This document shows, piece by piece, positions 49,413-60,760 of a stretch of DNA of 64,000 nt (position 1 is its first letter; every line of letters begins with the position of its first letter). The stretch spans positions 24,969,413 to 25,033,412 of the forward strand of contig OZ038434.1 of the NCBI GenBank assembly GCA_964036275.1. The letters are read 5' to 3'. A program made the translations under genes and the position numbers. This stretch comes from Litoditis marina (lineage: Eukaryota; Nematoda; Chromadorea; Rhabditida; Rhabditidae). Below the pieces are notes generated by a model, which was not told where the DNA came from, made no database searches, and saw only the letters and a list, made by a program, of their open reading frames with translations.

Positions 49413-49590
49413 CCCGGCGGCGTACGAGGCCCTCAAAAAACACATGAGAGATACCTCATGAGCTATATCTCACGAGCTTCTGATGAGATTCCATTGATCG
49501 CTGTGGTACAATATTGGGAACTCACGAGTAGCTCATGAGATATCTCATATGAACTTCACACGAGGTTGGAGGAATTGGTACGCCGCCAGG
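49413..49590. mobile_element. CGGCGTAGCAAT inverted-repeat MITE (family B)
   Basis: CCCGGCGGCGTACGAGG ... GGTACGCCGCCAGG, with internal CTCATGAG motifs. Confidence 0.75.
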
Positions 49591-49744
49591 TTGGTGTGAG
49601 TATAAAATTAATTCGGTTCATAGCAAACCTTTTGGTTCGATTTCTCATTGAATCACTTGGTTCGGAAATTTATTTGTGCACTTTTCCATGGGGACACAAG
49701 AGATGCAGTCGTCTTTTCCAAAATTTCCCAAATGCTACTACAAA

Positions 49745-49932
49745 CCAGGCGGCGTAGCAATCCCTCAAAATTCTCATGAGATACCTCATGAGCTATTCGC
49801 ATGAGGTATCTCATGAGAATCCATTGATTGCTATGCTACAATATTGAGAGTTCACGAGTAGCTCATCAGGTATCTCATGAGAAATTCATATGAACTTCTC
49901 ATGAGATTGGAGGGATTGCTACGATGCCAGGA
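49745..49932. mobile_element. CGGCGTAGCAAT inverted-repeat MITE (family B)
   Basis: CCAGGCGGCGTAGCAATCCC ... GGGATTGCTACGATGCCAGG, only about 155 bp from the previous member. Confidence 0.8.
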
Positions 49933-50527
49933 GTAATAAGAGATGAGCCCCTGAGAAGTGTGTAGATTCACCCTAGCTACAACAAAAACCTAGAGATCTG
50001 TATACTACGTTTCACCCTTTCGTTGATGCTTACAGTAATCAACCCAACTTTCCTCCTTTCTTCATGACAATTTAGATCATGACCAAACTTGAGTTATAAT
50101 ATGTTATTGAAAAAGTTTACAAATGTTATCTACTGACTGTCCGAAAGTTGTAACGTTCTTGCGTTCGTTGAAAACTCGAACCTTTTTCCTCGAAACAAAC
50201 GAAACACAATATGTTTAGTTTGTTTCGAGAGAAAAGGTTCGAGTTTGCAACTTTGCAAAAAAAGGATATCATCCAGCTATACCAATTCTGCAAAACAAGA
50301 GTAGATCAAAGATTCCGCATGTGATATGACGGCGGGATAATCCTGCATACGTGGTCAATTCTCAAAGGAATCAGTGAGGTATTTCTCGTCGTTTCTTTTT
50401 ATCTTTTCTAGGAATGTTTTTAAGACACACGATTGATTACGTAACTCGATTATAGCGTTGGCGAAAAAAGTGTTTTTTTTTCTCCTGGAATGCTTCGCAA
50501 GTGTGCTCACAAATAGGTGCTTTATAC

Positions 50528-50671
50528 TATACTGTTAGTCAATTGCAATCAGTTGAATAGTCACTTAAAGTTAGCATTCTAACGAGGAAGCGTGTACTTT
50601 GTCATTGCACTTTTCTGAGTTCTGCTGTGTTTAAGATGTTTCACGTGAATGGGCAATTGACTGACAGTATA
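50528..50671 (-). mobile_element. CACGTGA-type MITE (family A)
   Basis: Reverse-oriented member; both ends carry CAATTG / AGTAT remnants. Confidence 0.75.
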
Positions 50672-51935
50672 ACTGAGAGAATCAAAGTCAAAGTTGTAGT
50701 TTGGTCCAGCACAATTGTAGTTACAGCACAATTATTGAATGATTGCCTGAAACTCACTGAAATTCGATTAGAATCACACTATGGTGAAAGTAGTTTTTCA
50801 AAACTTTAGCAGTAGATTTCAAAGTTTAATTCCAGCCTTCCTGGAAGAAAAACAAAACCACGAACTTTCTGACAAACTCACACATGTCAAAAAGTGATTT
50901 GTTTGATTTCTTCTTGTAAACATGAACGTGCAGAACAGCAGCTACGTGACTTTCAACTCTGTTCCGGTCTTTAAACAATCTAATCAAAATTAAGAGTGAC
51001 GGTTATGGAAAAAAGCCGAGTTAGACATACTAAGCCTCACTAAACCGGGTTCAGCGCCTTAAATTTTCGGAAGCTAAATCCTTAGAAAATCCCAGTTTTA
51101 CTTGAGATTTGACGTACGAGGCTATGAGGTATGACTGCAGGGTGAAGATCAAATATTGACCAAATATTCGTTGTAGTTCGATCTCAATGCACGCCATAAT
51201 TTACAAAATTCGACCAAAAAACAACATGAATCAAACAACAAACACAGCGGGAGATGGCGAAAAAGACTGTATAGGCTTGATTGATGATTTATTACGCAAA
51301 TGGAAGCGTGAAAAATATGAAAAATAGGGATGAAAAAGTAAGAATAAATCAGAAGTTGAGATACAACGATGGAGAATACAGTCACAGATTGAAATATGAA
51401 CACAATGCAGTAACGAGTACAGTAACACGATAACATAACTGAACAAGGTGAAACACAATGCATTAGACTACAAATAATAACTTGTTCTGGAAAAAGGGGA
51501 GCCATATCCAACGAAATCCTGGTTTAATGAAGGATTTGACGTACGAGACTATGAGGTATGCTGCAGAGTGAAGATCATATGAATGTTGAAGGGGGATATA
51601 TTTTTATGGAATTGGATTATCCAAAAAAACACGTTCAAAGAATGACGAGAGAGCCCAATAGTGATCAAAAACCTTAAAAAGGAAAAAAAGTGGAACGATC
51701 ATTATGGTCAAATAAACTCATCATATAGGCAATGACCAAGTTTTCGCTGTGGTTGTTTGAGCTTCATACATGCCATATTTGATGAATTCAGATCAGAATC
51801 AACGGATTAAACTACAAACACAGCGTGTTTGGGTCACATACACCGTATTGGCTTTCTTGGAGAATAGCGAACCGTATAGTACTGTAATAGTATGTTGCTG
51901 TCATCATGTTCCGCCGTTTGAAATCTATTACTCAG

Positions 51936-52115
51936 GAATTTCGCGGCGACTCGCCGGCGATATTCGGGTGTCGCCAAGGGATCGCCGGCGAGTCGCCGGC
52001 GACATTTTGAGGTCGCCGGCGGGTCGCCACCTGAAGTTGTCAAGCACCCCTTCGGCTCAAGCACCCCTACGGCGACATCGCCGGCGACCTCGCCGGCGAC
52101 TCGCCACTGAATTCC
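51936..52115. repeat. TCGCCGGCGA palindrome cluster
   Basis: A GC-rich island in AT-rich DNA made of repeated TCGCCGGCGA / GGCGAGTCGCC units. The ends are inverted (GGAATTTCGCGGCGA against TCGCCACTGAATTCC). Probably a small foldback element. Confidence 0.7.
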
Positions 52116-53366
52116 ATAGTACATGACTGAAGTCTCACAATTACTATGTGAATTCTGAATTGTTCAATTATTTGAAAGGTACAGTACGAATTGAATTCAC
52201 ATATTTGTTTCCGCCAATTGATGAATGTACGACGATGGTGTTCGCTCTTTCCAGAACTTTGTAGTTTGATCCAGTTGATTTGCAGTCCAAACTGATAAAT
52301 TTTGGTTTGGTCCCTCCCTATCTAGCTCCTATGAATGAAGGGTATGGTGAAGATCGAATCTGTATTTACTTGAAACACACTTTTTCCATAATCTGACAAA
52401 ATTAAATGATCTCTTAAGTCGTTAAAAGTTTTAACGATTTTGGAGATTTTCTTGAAATTTCAGCTTACCAAGTGGGCGGTAAGCCCACAAAAAGCAATGC
52501 GAAATCTTCAAAGGCCAACGGCTTAAATTGACAGAAAGTGATGTTTCCGCGGTAAAATGTTAAAAGGAATGTTTCAATCGATTTCGAATGAAACACGTTC
52601 TGATAGCTTGTAGTTTAAATTGTATGGATTAAAATAATGAAGTCTTAAAATTAGGAAAGCTGCTATTTTTACTGTAAATGGTTATGTGTGTAATACACTA
52701 TATAGGACTTGTAACCTATAATTCTAACCATTAAAAGAAGGTAAACAACCTCAAACAATTCATATTATTTCCTACAACAATTTGCGCCACAAATGCAATA
52801 AAAAGACCGTATCTGTCTGCCCACAATGCAATGTCTGCGCCCTCTCATCTCTGGCTCACCATGCACACTATCTAATGAACCAACATTAAGTACGACACAA
52901 CTAGACGTTAGTCATTCCATCTCTAAAGTTTTGATATCTCTGTTTCGTCTGCATTTAACCGTGAAAATCTTTCGCCTTTTACTAAAGATTTCCGTGCAGA
53001 CGAAAAATTATGAGTTTATCTCAATTTTTGGAATCCTCTCGAAAGAGCAGGATATATATCGAAAAAGTAGTACGCACTGACAACATTTTGATATGTGAGT
53101 GATTGAAATTCGAATGCCTACGGTAGTAAGCCACATAGACACGACGTGAGCTATATCAACGTTTGTTTATCAAAATCTTACATATTTTCAGCAATCTTGA
53201 AAGTGTTTTCAAATTCATTTCCTCATGTAAAGCCGAGTAACGTGTGAGACTGTTTCTATATCTGGCTCTATATTTAGTGATACTCTAAACTAATCAGGGG
53301 GTTGTACCTCGCAGTTTCTGAGCTCTATTTTGTATGGGATTTTCGCGCACTAAGCCCATACATCCC

Positions 53367-53373
53367 TATATAA
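53367..53373 (+). promoter_or_regulatory. TATA box of the CFFSPAQC precursor gene
   Basis: TATATAA lies 124 bp upstream of the ATG at 53497, with a plausible leader between. Confidence 0.55.
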
Positions 53374-53414
53374 CAGCAGCGCGAAACCACATTTTCAGTC
53401 AGGTCGAGCTCTCG

Positions 53415-53486
53415 CAAGCCACACAGTTGAAGTCTTAGCTACAGTAGCCTTCGTCAAGCCACACAGCTAAAGTTACGGCCACAGTA
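53415..53486 (+). repeat. Two 40-bp-period direct repeats in the 5' leader
   Basis: CAAGCCACACAG...CTACAGTA at 53415-53446 recurs as CAAGCCACACAG...CCACAGTA at 53455-53486, between the TATA box and the start codon. Confidence 0.75.
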
Positions 53487-53496
53487 CTTCTCCGTC

Positions 53497-54077
53497 ATGA
53501 CGTCCCCAATCTTGTTCTTCTTATTAATCGCGGCTGTTAATGCTACCGTCTGGCACAAAATAAGAAGTCATAGATCAGAGTGAGTTTTATATATATATAG
53601 TCCTTGACAAACGAATGGAAGCAGGTGTTGTAAACATAGTGCAGGCTCTGTACACAACTTGTGGTGTTTTTGATTATTGATTCCATAATACAAAGTGTAT
53701 GGCTGCGGTACAAACTATAGATGCGCGGAATAGAAAGAGTTTCGATAAAGTCACTATTTATGTTTCTGTGAAGCTGGCATTCTCTTTTTCTTGTTTGAAA
53801 CATTCCGAAAACTTGACAACGCAAGCGTGAAGCAATACCACCCAGTGTTCAACACGTTTCGACGTCACCTATTGCTAAATCTTAGTTATATTATCTTCTT
53901 TCCAGACCTCAAGGCTACGACCGCAACTGTTTTTTCTCGCCGGCCCAGTGTTCGCTGCACCAATACTCGAAGTACAACGAGAAGCTACTTTCCCATTATC
54001 TCCAAGTACTCGATCGAACCAGAAACAAGAGGAACAACCAGTTTTGGCTTCTATCCAAAAAGAGTAAGAAGCAGTGA
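53497..54077 (+). CDS. Secreted precursor with an allatostatin-C-like Cys ring
   Basis: Exon 1, 53497-53579, encodes the signal peptide MTSPILFFLLIAAVNA. A GTGAGT donor and TTTCCAG acceptor join it in phase 2 to exon 2, 53906-54077, for 84 residues. The middle reads YDRNCFFSPAQCSL. The eight-residue ring C-F-F-S-P-A-Q-C has the same size and the F at position 3 and P at position 5 seen in arthropod allatostatin C (C-Y-F-N-P-I-S-C). Dibasic KR and KK sites bracket NNQFWLLS near the C-terminus. A neuropeptide role is inference. The ring is not itself flanked by dibasic sites, so it may instead be a small disulfide-looped secreted protein. I do not assign a worm gene name. Confidence 0.7.
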
Positions 54078-54547
54078 AATGAAAAGTGAAAGTTTTATTA
54101 CCTTCACGTACTTTTAAATTAAAGTTTACTAAAAGTTCGGTGAATGAAATGATGGTATAAGATTGTTATTATATGTCTGTACATTATGAGTGCTATTGAT
54201 GCGAATATTATTTGTCTGTATTTATTTGGTGCTTGTTGCTCAAAATCTATCGAGTAGACACTTATTTGTGTGTAAGAAAAACTGAGAGCTGGAGAAATTG
54301 ATTTTTTTGCATGTTTTTCTTGGCTGTACGTTGCATGATTATGAAGTTTATATTACTGGTGCGGGGAATGTTTAATAAAAATATTTCAAACATTAGTTTT
54401 GTAGAATTACCACATTTGAACAAAGTGATTTATGAGACAACAGTTATATTCAACAGCAGGCATTTAAACACTGAAAACCTGATGAAGGCGACAAACTTTA
54501 TACACGTAAACAAAATAACCATTTACATACAAACAATGAGACGATCT

Positions 54548-55759
54548 TCAATTCTTGGCCCACCCACTTTTTCTTCGTGTGTGGTCCAATCTTCTCACCT
54601 CCCTTACGTCCTGTGATAGTGCACTTTTCAAAAGCAACACATGAAATCTAACTCTAAAATTCTGATTGAAAGTTTTGAAAAATTGGTCAGTATGTAAGTT
54701 TTATACTTTTTTGTATTTCGTGAACAATCGAGTTGAGTGTTGCTGCAAAAGTACGGCTCTAACATATGACCATCAATATGCGATGTACATTGAACTCAAA
54801 ATTACTCATGAATATCCAATAGAAAGAAACGGGTTTAAACTACAAACACAGTGGGATCGATACATCGTTTTGGCAAGCTTTGTAAAAAGCGAGCGCTATA
54901 CTTACGTTGTTTTCCCACGAAATGTGGTTTTCGTAGTCGGGAGGAGAGTTCATGGGTATCATTCCTGGTAACTGAAACATAAAAGTAAACTCGAGAGGGA
55001 AGACCGAGATAAGATACAGGTGAATGAATAAACACAGTTTTTTGAATGTTTGGCGAGCGCCGGCTCTACAAAAAGAAAAAGCTCATACTGTAACTGAGAT
55101 CAACCCTTTTGTAAAGACAAAAGTTGAATCTTCCGACATTATGCCAGTACTTCAGTATTAGTAGTATTAGTATAGTATCGAGTACTTCAGAATACTGCTG
55201 TGCAACCAACCACACTACAACTTGGCCTCCAACTATAGTTTACCTGAATCGGCTCGGTCAGCCACAACAATTTGGTGTCATCGGGGAGTTCTTGCTCGTA
55301 GTCCTCCACGGTTGGACGCAGTGGGAACTGGAGAGAAAAGTAATCTTTCACTGTCTTTTTCTATGTCGCTCTCTCACTTTTTCACTTTCGTCTTTTTCTT
55401 TCTTTCTTTCTTCTCTTTTTGCTCTTCCTTCCTCTCTTCTCTGTCTATTCTCCTCCCTTCTTATCTCCTCTCTCTCTTTCTCTATTATCCCTTCCTTTTT
55501 CTTTCACTCCTCTCTCTCTCTCTATCTTTCTGTGTTTTTTCCATCCTTCTTTTCTCCTCTCTCTCATTTCCGTTTGATCTGTCTTGTTTTCTACTTCTCT
55601 TCATATTTCTCTCCCACGCAAACTCTCTCACAACTACTCTTCTTCTTCTTCTTCCTTTTCCAAGAGTGAACTATAAAAACTGACCTTTGAGTTTTTTGAC
55701 GGGAGAGTAGCGTGAATTTGAACAACGGCGGTGAGAGATAGCAATACAGTTGGCAGCAT
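54548..55759 (-). CDS. Unrecognised small secreted protein, four exons
   Basis: Exons 55685-55759, 55244-55327, 54906-54971 and, less surely, 54548-54610; all junctions are phase 0 (95 aa). Exon 1 is a signal peptide (MLPTVLLSLTAVVQIHA). The mature part contains YEQELPDDTKLLWLTEPIQ and LPGMIPMNSPPDYENHISW, non-repetitive sequence typical of real coding exons. The last exon is basic (VRRLDHTRRKSGWAKN-stop) with dibasic RR sites, and its TATCACAG acceptor is weaker. No cysteines are seen. It could be a peptide precursor. It is convergent with the gene at 53497-54077. Confidence 0.65.
55351..55560. repeat. CT-rich low-complexity tract
   Basis: Imperfect (CT)n in the intron between signal exon and exon 2 of the secreted-protein gene. 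The long Ser/Leu/Phe open frames across it are artefacts. Confidence 0.85.
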
Positions 55760-55784
55760 AATATGGGGGTCTAAAACGTGCATG

Positions 55785-55915
55785 AGAGAAAATGCAAGAG
55801 AAAGAGGATGAAAGACAGAGAAAGAGAAAAAAGACCGTGAGAAAGAGAAAAAAGAGAGAGAGAGAAAAAGAGAAAGAAAATTGAGAGATAAGGAAAAAGA
55901 GCGTGATTAAGAGTA
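55785..55915. repeat. GA-rich low-complexity tract
   Basis: Imperfect (GA)n upstream of the same gene. Confidence 0.8.
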
Positions 55916-56082
55916 AAGAACTAGATGAAGAGACATTAATCGAGAGATCGAGACAATTGCAAAAAAGTAGCTCAATCAATCAACGCATCAACGTTCAGAA
56001 AAAGCGGAAAACGACTGAGAAAGCTCCAAAAATTGTTGCAACCATATCGCCACATCTCTTTCATTTGCGGTTGCTAAAATGA

Positions 56083-56158
56083 GAAGAGGAGAAGAGAGAA
56101 AGAAAAATAATGAATTGTGAAAGAGAGACTAGGATAACCAGAGAGATAGAGAAGACGG

Positions 56159-56220
<62 letters not shown>

Positions 56221-56262
56221 CCAGAGAAAAAAGAGAAAAACTGAATGAGATGAGAAGGTGGA
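56083..56262. repeat. GA microsatellite
   Basis: Contains an uninterrupted (GA)n run of over 50 bp at about 56164-56217. Confidence 0.9.
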
Positions 56263-57064
56263 AGAAGTAGAAATACATTAGAAGAATACAGAAATGGACA
56301 TGACAATTGACCTAGTTCACTCGAGAAAAAATCGAAATCTAGTTAACCTTGCTATCAGTAGAAAAGGGTCATAACCTGTTCTTTTCAAAACACTGTTATC
56401 ATATATCTAACTTGCAATTACAGAAATTGCTTTAGATATTGATCTCGTTTTCTGAAAATCGATACATTGCAGCGGGATAGAAAACACAACAGTTCTGAGC
56501 AACATTACCGTTTCAGCCCGTCTTTCCATGACCGAGTATTCAATGTTGACTGATATACTCGAATGTTCTCTTGAGATGTGTTTGAAAGACGACTAGAAAC
56601 TCAAACTGCCGATTAGTTTTTTTTTACTTAAACAAACCGTTCCGCTATAATTTACGTTTCATGAAAATTTTAAAAAGCTCAAAATAGCTTCTTAATGTCT
56701 TCCCATAGACCATGAAAAAACTTTCTGATTGAAAACTTGTTAAATTTGCATAACATCCATCAATAAAGAAGGGGTCCTGAACATTTTCACTAAACGCAAC
56801 TTGACTTGGTTCATTTACTTCCAGATTTATTTTCATTTTGTAGTCGTATGTGGTAGAGTGTTTTGAAATCATTTTTGCACTTCTATAGGCTATTTTGAGC
56901 ATACCCCGTACGCAACCCCCCTATCGGTGTCATTACGTAAGCCGCTTTTCTGAGAAAACGGAGCAAGATAGGGATATAAAAGTATATATTTTTGATAATG
57001 GTTTTTCATTTGCCGTAGGGTCAGATTGTTAACTCAAAACTCAAAATTAAAGCGGGACGGAATC

Positions 57065-57252
57065 TTTAAAGAGGGCAGAAAGAAAAGCTAGTTTAGGTAC
57101 CCCGGGGTACCCAAATATAACGTTGTGCGCGCCAAAACAGGCGAACACGTGTGGACCGTATGCAAATTAGGTTCGTTAGTTCGAATAAAAAGTTATACTT
57201 ATAGGTTTCTCTTGATGAGCTCTTTCATATTAACTTTCCTTTCTGTCCCCCT
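57065..57252. mobile_element. GGTACCCC palindrome MITE (family C)
   Basis: Member outside the duplication: GAGGGCAGAAAGAAAAGC ... CTTTCCTTTCTGTCCCCC. Confidence 0.8.
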
Positions 57253-58388
57253 AAGTGTACGAAAAAAAACAGCTTAGTTAATTCTAATCCTGGGCAAATC
57301 TAATCCCGAATCTAATCCCGAATACTCGGTATGGCGCATTGTGCAAAAACGGTAAGTGTACGGTATTCATGTTGCTCATTTTTGTAAACATGTGTTTTTG
57401 ACATTTTTTGCTAGTTTTAATTTTTTGGTTTCGAACTGCTCTCAGTTACGGTTTGTCAAAACACCTGTTCGTAATACCACTTTTTGGTTTCGCACACTTT
57501 CAATAGCTGGTGGAATTTTCTCTACGGTCGTTTTCTTGTATTATTTTCGGGTCAAATCGCTTCCCCGGGCAAGTTTGGTATGAGTAGACAAAGTCTCCCA
57601 TTCGGAAAAGGAAAATAGCTGAAATCACAACTGTGATCGATGTACTCATTCAAATTCCAAACTTTCCTGCTGTGTATGTACATCAAATTACAAATCGAGA
57701 GGTTCTCGCCAGCCTCGAAGAATAACGAAGAAGGAGAAGAAGGCACTAGCAGCAAATCTCTTTCATAGTTTTCGGTGGCTAGGTGATTGCTCGCTGGATG
57801 GTTTTTATTATGATGTCTAAAATCAAACAAAAAACAAGATATAACTAGTGTTATTAGGGGCGCGTTTTTCTGCTTTTTTCACAATCTCACTTTATTACAA
57901 AAAATCTGAATCTCTAGACCATTCAAATGATACAATATCCGCTTCGATAAACGGTAGTTCTTCACATCCTCACAAAATGAACAGTCGACGGCACTTGTGT
58001 TCTATCCAAGCCAATGTAATTGGGAGACATGCTATGTAAATGCAAATGTAGTATTCGGCAGACCAATTTTTTATTAACGAAAATACCGTAAAGAACGAAG
58101 GACAACATTATCATCCAATGTAAGAACATTATTCATGACTAGAGCGAACTACTCAACTATTGACAGTTACAGCACCTTATTGAAAACACTTTTCAGGTTT
58201 CAAGAGTTAATAAAGTTAGAAAAAAATGAATAAAACTCTAATATATTCTAAGAGTAATAATGTTAGGATAGAATAAACAAAACTCTAATCTATTCTAAGA
58301 GTTAATAATATTAGAATAGAATGAATAAAACTCTATTCTAAGAATTCTCCAAGTCCTGCTTTCTTTGAACCTCGGCATTGTTGTGTAT

Positions 58389-58475
58389 ATGGTTTGATTT
58401 TGTAGTTGAACCGTCGCCACAATAAATATTCCATCATACTACCTCGTGTACGGTTCAACTACAAAATCAAACCAT
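58389..58475. repeat. Perfect 26-bp inverted repeat with 35-nt loop
   Basis: Arms 58389-58414 and 58450-58475 are exact reverse complements around ATGGTTTGATTTTGTAG. The loop contains TACTACCTC. Neighbouring sequence repeats CTATTCTAAGA several times (58190-58490). A MITE-like hairpin is the most economical reading. Confidence 0.8.
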
Positions 58476-59389
58476 CTATTCTAAGAGTTGATATTGTTCA
58501 CGAGAACGATGATTTTTCCCAGCATCATCTGTCCAAATAGCCCCAATCGCCACCGGATGCACCTAGGAAATGTCAACTTTTTCAGAAGCCTCTTTGTCCG
58601 CATCTGTGGGAACGTAGACCTTGTTTTATCATAGATTTCAGAAAAATTAATCACTCGAAAATCTTTTTTTTCATTTAAAAAGGTCTTTTTTTCGAACAGA
58701 AACTAATGCTCCGTAGCAGTCCTGAATGGTTTATACAGAAAGAGAGAAATATACAGAAAAGTTTCTGAACTTGCGTATATTTCTCACGATTTTAACCACA
58801 GATCAATCGTTCTAAATACAACTTGGTGTTTTGTAGAATCGAGCTTTTTTAGAGTAAAAAATCCAAACCTGTGCATCCAATCCGACCACAACACTTTTGT
58901 TGAAAGGTTGAGGATATGCGGAACAGATAATACGAACCGGGCCGGCATTTGGCTCTTAAATGAACTGTTTTTGGGATGAAAAAAGCCTGGAATTGACATT
59001 GGTTCAGTTTACTCGAAAACGAAACAAACATTTTTTTTTGATGAGCACATGTTATCTCAAATTTCAATTCATATGTTCAAGAAAATTTTGTATTTCAATT
59101 TGTTCCACAGCTAAGGAAAAACCGAAACAAGTCAAGGACGATTATATTTGACTGAAAAAAAAATAAAAAAAAATGAAAAACACCGAAATCCATTCACGCA
59201 GAGATCGCCTGATAAACTATGGCGGAACGAAGAAAAACATATGAGTGAATAAACTGAATTCACTCACGTCCTTCATACGCTTGAGTGAGGATAGAGATGT
59301 AAATAGTGTCTCCCCTTGGTGGAACGAAAGGAAGATGGTTTCCAGAAACTATTCTCGTGAATCCTGCGGATATGGCTGTGTTGAACAGT

Positions 59390-59908
59390 TGAACTGGAAC
59401 AAGTACAAACAACATTCTCGTTCGGTACTCCGGAAGAGTATATGGCATTATTCAATACCCATGTTTCACCGGTATTTCTATATTGTAGCGAAATATACTG
59501 TTTCTCTCTTCATTCACACTCATGTCTTGTTTTAGAAGGACCATTAAGGAGATTCACCGCTACCGCTTTTCAGAAATGTAGAGTCTCTTATGAGTCTTAC
59601 ACGGATAGATTGAGCATTTTGAACGAAAGACCATTCTATTTCAGACGTGCTAAATTTGACAGGCTTACAAAATAAGGACGGGCCTATCCCAGCTTCCCAT
59701 CGTTCCATGGACAAACAGTAACCTTCCGAGGGATAGGCATCGTCTCATTTTATGCGATAAGATCAGTGATACTAATTGGTTTTTTCCGAGAGTGTTAAAA
59801 ATGTGGAATTCAATAAGTAAGGATATTGGACAATTGAAATGTGTTGAGCAATTTAAGACGTATTTGGATGTTATTGATATTTTAGATGCGAGTCAACTGA
59901 AATGCTGA
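59390..59908 (+). mobile_element. Degenerate C-terminal fragment of a non-LTR retrotransposon (LINE)
   Basis: Translation in shifting frames gives the conserved end of a LINE reverse transcriptase. First comes MALFNTHVSPVFLYCSEIY. Next come LEGPLRRFT, then YTDRLSILNERPFYFRRAKFD and, after frame breaks, FFPRVLKMWNSISKDIG...FKTYLD. The typical family pattern is xLYNTYVRPxLEY...LExVQRRFT...RVVxxWNSLP. A tail rich in AAATAAATATT follows. The catalytic YADD region is not present. Confidence 0.75.
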
Positions 59909-60539
59909 AAAGCTCCCCATGACCTGAAGATGAATGAGTTATGCTTTCATCCCTTTGGGGTTTTCAGTTTATTCCTATTTCACGGAAGATTATTATTATG
60001 TGCTATTTGAAGAAATAAATATTATTAAACATAAAACCCCGCCAAATATTGATCCTACCATACGTACATTCCGAAAATTTGAAAAGGCTGCGCTATTTTC
60101 GACCCGAAAAAACAACGTAGACAAAAGATCCTCTGTTGAAAAATGTTGTTGTTGGTATGATCGCATTACATTTAATTATAAAAAAGGTCAAACATACCAG
60201 TGCTTGAACTGATCATCGATCCAACTTTCTCAGTTTGTTTAACGACGTAATCTCTGTCGGTGTGACACAGGACGAAAATGGTGTCATAAGATGCATTGGC
60301 AACGTGCGTTGTGTCCTGAACTACTTTACCGATTTAGACAAAAATCACAGACTTATCATGAAACACATACAGTGAAAGTTAATACATAACATGACACTCG
60401 AATTACCGTAAAAATTAAAGTCCTATCGACGCGATACAACTGCGAATGATAAAACTGAGTGTTTGGTACCGTAAATCATATAGTCGCTATTTTTCCCATG
60501 AAGACAGCAGAGGGCTCCATTGATTGAGCGATGCGCTCA

Positions 60540-60760
60540 GACAATTCCCAGCCAATTGGCCAGCCACTTTTTTATTGACTGAGCGAGAGAGTGTGCAGGT
60601 CAGAGAGACCCAGATGTTTGCGGCCTCATTGACCTGCACACTCTCTCGCTTTTGTAGCTGGCCAATCGAAGAAAATTGGCGCCAATCGTTCTGAGCGGGG
60701 CGAGCGGTCGTTGATTATTTGCCAACAGGCGAGAGAGTATGTAGATCGATGATACGCAGA
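60540..60760. mobile_element. Foldback repeat with CTCTCTCG arms
   Basis: GCGAGAGAGTGTGCAGGTCA faces TGACCTGCACACTCTCTCGC. The same element lies in ttr-A intron 2 at 8270-8480 and 33383-33600, and decayed forms at 44840-45100 and 48085-48270. Confidence 0.8.

Larger units (their letters stand above)
48397..53366. other. Gene-poor repeat-rich stretch
   Basis: Family A and B MITEs, the GC palindrome cluster, and a pair of direct repeats (GACGTACGAGGCTATGAGG at 51111 and a near copy at 51539). CAAACTACAAACACAGCG-type dispersed repeats also occur (51230, 51810). No exon chain was found. Confidence 0.6.
55760..59389. other. No supported gene
   Basis: GA tracts, one family C MITE (57065-57252), AT-rich sequence and the 58389-58475 hairpin. 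A 75-codon hydrophobic frame at 57356-57583 has no recognisable domain or splice context. Confidence 0.55.

Noticed and set aside
55124..55683. Open frames of 153-181 codons on the plus strand
   Set aside because: Low-complexity CT tract read through; antisense to the supported exons of the secreted-protein gene.
57356..57583. 75-codon hydrophobic open frame
   Set aside because: No signal or domain I recognise, no splice partner; could be relic transposon or chance.
58415..58449. let-7 family microRNA gene on the minus strand
   Set aside because: The seed-like GAGGTAGTA lies in the loop, lacks the usual 5' U, and does not pair in a stem as a mature miRNA would.
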